A stretch of DNA of 10,328 bases, taken from contig DFJS01000053.1 in NCBI GenBank assembly GCA_002373165.1, forward strand, positions 1-10,328, written 5' to 3'. This DNA is from Ruminococcus sp. UBA3665. GTDB lineage: Bacteria; Bacillota; Clostridia; Oscillospirales; Ruminococcaceae. Numbering within the stretch: the stretch's first letter is position 1; every line of letters starts with the position of its first letter. A program made the position numbers and the translations under genes. The notes beneath the pieces are model-generated. The model saw nothing but the letters and a program-made list of their open reading frames with translations. It had not been told where the DNA came from and did no database searches. Positions 6,955 to 10,328 of the stretch are shown here, piece by piece.

Positions 6955-6970
6955 TGTTCCACGTGGAACA
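6955..6970. promoter_or_regulatory. parS site 5, noc-parA intergenic region
   Basis: An exact TGTTCCACGTGGAACA, 10 bases after the noc stop and about 75 bp upstream of the parA -35 element. ParB spreading from here would cover the parAB promoter, so local autoregulation is possible (inference). Confidence 0.95.
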
Positions 6971-6999
6971 TTTTCCCGGTTTTCCTCCTGCCGGGACTG

Positions 7000-7023
7000 T
7001 GTTCCGCACGGAACAATTTTTTT
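7000..7023 (+). terminator. Degenerate parS forming a probable terminator after noc
   Basis: TGTTCCGCACGGAACA (7000-7015) differs from the exact parS copies at three central positions (7, 9 and 10) but keeps both TGTTCC/GGAACA arms. As RNA it gives a 6-bp stem with a GCAC loop, followed two bases later by seven Ts (7017-7023). A second small hairpin, CCCGG/CCGGG (6975-6979 with 6991-6995), lies just upstream. The stem is short, so termination strength is uncertain. Loss of the CACGTG core should weaken or abolish ParB loading. Confidence 0.55.
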
Positions 7024-7045
7024 CCTGTAAATTCTCCAAAAAATC

Positions 7046-7074
7046 TTTACAAATTCAATCAAACATGCTATAAT
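7046..7074 (+). promoter_or_regulatory. Sigma-A promoter of the parAB operon
   Basis: TTTACA (7046-7051) and TATAAT (7069-7074) are separated by exactly 17 bp, with TG at 7066-7067 extending the -10. This is the best promoter in the window. Predicted transcription starts near 7081, giving a leader of about 34 bases before parA. Confidence 0.88.
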
Positions 7075-7114
7075 AAATAAGAAGTACAAAACTGAAAGGA
7101 GCGATTGCTCAATT

Positions 7115-7918
7115 ATGGGTAAAGTGATTGCTGTTGCTAATCAGAAAGGCGGCGTGGGTAAATCTACTACAACTGTCAACCTGGCCGCTTATCTCGGATC
7201 AAGAGAGAAAAAAATCCTCTGCATTGATATCGATGCACAGGGCAATTTAACTACAGGATTCGGCATCCGCAAAAAAGGACTCGCCTGCTCTACTTATGAA
7301 GTTCTTACAGGAAAAGCCGGCATCAAAGAAGCTGTTATGCAGACAGAGTTTGCAAATGTTTCTATCATTCCGGCTACTGCCGATCTGGCCGGAGCCGAAA
7401 TGGAACTCGTCAACATGGAACAGAGATTCAACCGCCTTAAAATGCAGGTCCTCACAATCAAAGAAGATTATGATTTTATCTTTATTGACTGCCCTCCGGC
7501 TCTCGGTCAGCTGACCCTAAACGGCATGACGGCCGCTGATGAAATCTTAATCCCGATGCTTGCGGAATATTATGCTCTGGAAGGACTGACTCAGCTTGTT
7601 AATACAATGAAACTTGTCAGAGCTAATTATAACCCTTCGCTTGATATTCTCGGCATCGTCTTCACTATGTATGACAACCGCCTGAATGTTTCAAGACAGG
7701 TTGTCGAAGAAGTGGAAAAATATTTCCCGGAAAAAATCTTTCAGACAAAAATTCCCAGAAATGTCCGCCTCTCCGAAGCGCCCAGCTACGGAAAACCCGT
7801 TATGTATTACGATAAACATTCCAAAGGCACTATCGCTTATGAATGCCTGGGAAAAGAAATCCTCGGCGAACCGCTCGGAAGTATCATGAAACTGCGCCTG
7901 AATATCGCTAAAGATTAA
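7115..7918 (+). CDS. parA: ParA/Soj chromosome-partitioning ATPase
   Basis: A 267-aa deviant-Walker-A ATPase that binds DNA non-specifically as an ATP dimer and is stimulated by ParB; Soj homologues also act on DnaA and replication initiation. The deviant Walker A motif with signature lysine is KGGVGKSTT (11-19; K11, K16). Walker A' is CIDIDAQGN (36-44), and Walker B is FIFIDCPPALG (121-131, D125). The family block AEYYALEGLTQL (150-161) is intact. PRNVRLSEAPSYGKP (214-228) contains the basic region used for DNA binding. ATG 7115 is the only plausible start; SD AAAGGAG at 7095-7101 is 13 bases away, a little long. parB follows 76 bases later. Confidence 0.97.
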   Translation: MGKVIAVANQKGGVGKSTTTVNLAAYLGSREKKILCIDIDAQGNLTTGFGIRKKGLACSTYEVLTGKAGIKEAVMQTEFANVSIIPATADLAGAEMELVNMEQRFNRLKMQVLTIKEDYDFIFIDCPPALGQLTLNGMTAADEILIPMLAEYYALEGLTQLVNTMKLVRANYNPSLDILGIVFTMYDNRLNVSRQVVEEVEKYFPEKIFQTKIPRNVRLSEAPSYGKPVMYYDKHSKGTIAYECLGKEILGEPLGSIMKLRLNIAKD

Positions 7919-7994
7919 AATATAATTTCATCCTGATATACAGCTCTGATTGATTGCTGTTTTTAAAAATTTTTACAGAAAGTGGTGTGATGTT

Positions 7995-8849
7995 ATGGCA
8001 AAAGGCGGTCTCGGCGGCGGCTTAGGCTCTCTTTTTGAAGATAATGCCGCTGAAATTCAGACTAAAAAAACAATTCGCTTGTCCGATATCGAACCAAACC
8101 GCAGTCAGCCCCGGAAATCTTTCGACGAATCGGCGATTTCTGCTCTTGCCGATTCTATCAAAGAACACGGCCTGTTACAGCCGATTCTTGTCCGCCCCCT
8201 TCCGCTGGGCAATTATCAGATCGTCGCCGGGGAACGCAGATGGCGTGCCGCCAGAATGGTCGGCCTTGACGAAATTCCCGTTATCGTCCGGGAACTCTCC
8301 GACGCGGAAACGGCACAGATTGCTCTGATTGAAAATCTTCAGCGTGAAGACCTCAACCCCGTCGAAGAAGCAAAGGCTTTTCAGCATCTTCAAGATGATT
8401 TCGGCATGAAACAGGAGGAAATCGCTAAAAAAGTAGGCTGTTCCCGAAGCGTGATCTCCAATGCCCTGCGCCTGCTGAAACTCCCCGAAGAAGTGCTGGA
8501 AATGCTCGTGAAAGGCTCTATCAGTACAGGCCATGCCAAGGCTCTGCTTGCTTTTACCGATCAGAAACGCATGATTCAGGCTGCACAAAAAGCCGCCGAA
8601 GGCCTTCTTACTGTCCGGCAGCTCGAAAAACTGGCTGTCGAATCTGATTCCAAAGATCTTGATGATATTCCCATCTCACGGACAGTTTCTTATTTCGGCG
8701 AAATTGAACACGCTCTGAAAAACAGACTCGGCAGAAAAGTAAAAGTTCAGTTCAAGAAAAATAAAGGCACGCTTGTGCTGGAATTCTATGACGAGGAAGA
8801 TCTTAAACTCCTCGCGGAACTGCTCTCGCCCGAAGAAGAATATGATTGA
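7995..8849 (+). CDS. parB: ParB/Spo0J centromere-binding CTPase
   Basis: A 284-aa ParB with normal length and all three regions. The N-terminal MAKGGLGGGLGSLFED is the ParA-stimulating peptide. The CTP-binding domain has GERRWRAAR (79-87) and ENLQREDLNPVEEA (113-126). The helix-turn-helix MKQEEIAKKVGCSRSVISNALRLL spans about 138-161. Specificity positions read R151, A157, K162 and G179; the R and G match parS-binding ParB and differ from the neighbouring Noc (Q and R), so this is the protein expected to bind the six palindromes. The C-terminal dimerisation domain ends in LVLEFYDEEDLKLLAELL. ATG 7995 gives the expected N-terminus; a TTG at 7950 would add 15 residues and destroy the terminal ParA-contact peptide. 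The SD (AAAGTGGTG, 7980-7988) is imperfect. Confidence 0.96.
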   Translation: MAKGGLGGGLGSLFEDNAAEIQTKKTIRLSDIEPNRSQPRKSFDESAISALADSIKEHGLLQPILVRPLPLGNYQIVAGERRWRAARMVGLDEIPVIVRELSDAETAQIALIENLQREDLNPVEEAKAFQHLQDDFGMKQEEIAKKVGCSRSVISNALRLLKLPEEVLEMLVKGSISTGHAKALLAFTDQKRMIQAAQKAAEGLLTVRQLEKLAVESDSKDLDDIPISRTVSYFGEIEHALKNRLGRKVKVQFKKNKGTLVLEFYDEEDLKLLAELLSPEEEYD

Positions 8850-8858
8850 TTTTTAAAA

Positions 8859-8874
8859 TGTTCCACGTGGAACA
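8859..8874. promoter_or_regulatory. parS site 6, parB-serS intergenic region
   Basis: An exact TGTTCCACGTGGAACA, 9 bases after the parB stop and 24 bases before the serS start. Unlike sites 1-3 it is followed by only two Ts, so it would not form a terminator. It is the most distal parS in the window. Confidence 0.95.
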
Positions 8875-8898
8875 TTGCACCAGAAAGGATTTTTTATT

Positions 8899-10221
8899 AT
8901 GTTAGATATGAAGTTTTTAAGAACTAACCCCGAAATCGTCAAGGAAAATATCAAGAAAAAATTCCAGGACGAAAAACTCCCCCTTGTCGATAAAGTCATC
9001 GAATTGGATAAAGAAAGCAGAGATGCCAAACAGAAAGGCGACCAGCTCCGCGCTCAGGTCAAAAAGAAAAGCAAGGCTACAGGTGCTATCATCGGTAAAC
9101 TCAAAGCCCAGGGTCTGACAGACGAAGAAGCGCAGAAAGACCCTGCTGTTCAGGCTGCTGCTGCCGAAGTCGCTCCTATCAATGAAGAAATTGCCGCTCT
9201 CGAAGTAAAAGAGGCTGAACTGAATCAGGAAATTAAAAAAATCATGATGACTATCCCTAATATTATCGACCCTTCTGTGCCTATCGGCAAAGATGATTCT
9301 GAAAATGTCGAAATTGAACGCTTCGGCGAACCTTTCGTTCCCGATTTTGAAGTTCCTCATCATGAAGACATCATGAAAAAACTCAAGGGCATTGATAAAA
9401 CTTCTGCCGGAAAAACCACAGGTGCAGGCTTCTATTACCTCTGCGGCGATATTGCAAGACTGCATTCTGCTGTGCTCTCCTATGCAAGAGATTTTATGAT
9501 TGACAGAGGATTCACTTATTATATTCCTCCGTTTATGATTCGTTCCAATGTTGTGACAGGTGTTATGAGCTTCGCTGAAATGGAAAATATGATGTATAAA
9601 ATCGAAGGCGAAGATCTGTATCTGATCGGCACCAGCGAACATTCTATGATCGGCAAATTTATTGATACGATTCTCCCCGAAGAAGAACTCCCTCAGACCC
9701 TTACCAGCTATTCCCCCTGCTTCCGGAAAGAAGTCGGCGCACACGGCATCGAAGAACGTGGCGTTTACAGAATTCATCAGTTTGAAAAACAGGAAATGAT
9801 TGTTGTCTGCAATCCCGAAGACAGCATGAAATGGTATGACGTTCTCTGGAAAAATACTGTCGATTACTTCCGCTCGCTGGATATTCCCGTCAGAACGCTG
9901 GAATGCTGCTCCGGTGACCTGGCCGACCTGAAAGTCAAGTCCCTCGACGTGGAAGCATGGTCGCCCCGTCAGAAAAAATATTTTGAAGTCGGCAGCTGTT
10001 CCAATCTCGGCGATGCACAGGCAAGAAGACTTGGCATTCGTGTCAGAAAAGAAGACGGTTCCAAATATTTCGCCCATACTCTTAATAATACCGTCGTTGC
10101 GCCGCCGCGTATGCTGATTGCTTTCCTGGAGAATAACCTGAATGAGGATGGAACGGTCAATATTCCTGAGGTTCTTCGTCCTTATATGGGTGGGGCTGAG
10201 AAGCTGATTCCTAAAAAGTGA
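8899..10221 (+). CDS. serS: Seryl-tRNA synthetase, non-canonical bacterial subtype
   Basis: SerRS charges tRNA-Ser with serine. The 440-aa product starts MLDMKFLRTNPEIV, followed by the long antiparallel helical arm (about 20-118) that contacts the tRNA. The catalytic core is class II. The serine-binding TxE motif is in LIGTSEHSM (TSEH 245-248); motif 2 is SPCFRKEVGAHGIEERGVYRIHQFEKQE (about 272-299); motif 3 is NNTVVAPPRMLIAFLENN with Arg404. Several blocks differ from the common form: VGSCSNLGDAQARR replaces the usual SSCSN-x2-D-FQARR, and the NNTVVAPPR stretch replaces NGSGLAVGRT. This points to an alternative SerRS lineage I associate with some Clostridia and Actinobacteria. ATG 8899 has SD AAAGGA at 8884-8889. 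No promoter is evident in the 49-bp gap after parB, so readthrough from parAB is likely. Confidence 0.95.
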   Translation: MLDMKFLRTNPEIVKENIKKKFQDEKLPLVDKVIELDKESRDAKQKGDQLRAQVKKKSKATGAIIGKLKAQGLTDEEAQKDPAVQAAAAEVAPINEEIAALEVKEAELNQEIKKIMMTIPNIIDPSVPIGKDDSENVEIERFGEPFVPDFEVPHHEDIMKKLKGIDKTSAGKTTGAGFYYLCGDIARLHSAVLSYARDFMIDRGFTYYIPPFMIRSNVVTGVMSFAEMENMMYKIEGEDLYLIGTSEHSMIGKFIDTILPEEELPQTLTSYSPCFRKEVGAHGIEERGVYRIHQFEKQEMIVVCNPEDSMKWYDVLWKNTVDYFRSLDIPVRTLECCSGDLADLKVKSLDVEAWSPRQKKYFEVGSCSNLGDAQARRLGIRVRKEDGSKYFAHTLNNTVVAPPRMLIAFLENNLNEDGTVNIPEVLRPYMGGAEKLIPKK

Positions 10222-10248
10222 TAAGACTTTTGAAGTGATTTACAGAAT

Positions 10249-10321
10249 TATCCCATGACGGGATATGTATAAAAGAACAAAGAAAACCCGGAAATCTTTT
10301 AATATGGTGTGCATCCCGTCA
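10249..10321. repeat. Imperfect inverted repeat after serS, nature unknown
   Basis: TGACGGGAT (10256-10264) is exactly complementary to ATCCCGTCA (10313-10321). Inside it, TAAAAGA (10270-10276) is complementary to TCTTTTA (10295-10301), giving a long imperfect hairpin. A competing short hairpin, TATCCC/GGGATA (10249-10254 with 10260-10265), shares the left arm. No T-run follows before the window ends, so a terminator cannot be confirmed. It could be a structured leader of the next gene, a repeat, or the end of a mobile element. Confidence 0.4.
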
Positions 10322-10328
10322 AGTAGAC

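Noticed and set aside
7940..7964. ACAGC/GCTGT hairpin with five Ts between parA and parB
   Set aside because: A five-pair stem with an 11-base loop is too weak to call as a terminator inside an operon that is normally cotranscribed.
9940..9956. Sequence CTCGACGTGGAAGCA in serS, resembling a half parS
   Set aside because: Only one arm is partly matched and it encodes the conserved LDVEAW block of SerRS; explained by protein coding.
8917..10077. A 386-codon open frame on the - strand opposite serS
   Set aside because: It lies entirely within a clear SerRS gene, has no recognisable motif, and is Phe/Ile/Asp/Ser-rich as expected from the complement of a Glu/Lys/Asn-rich gene; no supporting SD was seen.
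1..10328. Origin of replication, CRISPR array, tRNA or transposase genes
   Set aside because: No DnaA-box cluster, no spaced direct repeats, no tRNA-like fold or transposase-like protein was seen. The gene order implies proximity to oriC but not its presence.

Overview
This window is a chromosomal segment from the neighbourhood of a replication origin in a low-to-mid GC Firmicute. Gene order and protein character best fit an anaerobic Clostridia/Oscillospiraceae (Ruminococcus-like) gut bacterium; that lineage is inferred from protein style and gene order, not from a marker gene. All ten genes lie on the + strand, in the order jag (5' partial), mnmE, mnmG, two unrecognised genes, rsmG, noc, parA (soj), parB (spo0J), serS. 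No dnaA, DnaA-box cluster or tRNA/rRNA gene is visible, so oriC itself lies outside.

Region 1 (1-5967) starts inside jag/khpB (RNA-binding KH-R3H protein). An intrinsic-terminator-like hairpin follows, then a tightly packed mnmE-mnmG-hypothetical-hypothetical-rsmG unit. MnmE and MnmG together modify the wobble uridine of tRNAs, and RsmG methylates 16S rRNA. A strong terminator ends this unit at 5988-6025. Region 2 (6026-7023) is noc with its own extended -10 promoter. Region 3 (7046-8849) is parA-parB behind a near-consensus promoter. Region 4 is serS, encoding a non-canonical bacterial seryl-tRNA synthetase. The tail contains an imperfect inverted repeat of unknown nature.

The outstanding signal is six exact copies of the 16-bp palindrome TGTTCCACGTGGAACA, at 4139, 4504, 5199, 5310, 6955 and 8859, plus a degenerate copy at 7000. 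This matches the bacterial parS centromere, the loading site for the ParB encoded here. The sites sit at gene junctions or inside coding sequence. Two are read in the same frame and give the same peptide, NVPRGTF, in two unrelated proteins: the unknown 126-aa protein and RsmG. ParB should load on these sites, ParA should act on the ParB-DNA complex, and the paralogue Noc, which carries Noc-type specificity residues, should bind other sites elsewhere.

The most unusual feature is the two-gene insert between mnmG and rsmG. It is bounded by a 25-bp direct repeat built around parS, each copy including the preceding gene's TAA stop, with a third parS inside. Nothing here is clearly a new enzymatic system; the novelty lies in how parS is embedded in genes, possible terminators and a possible cargo slot.
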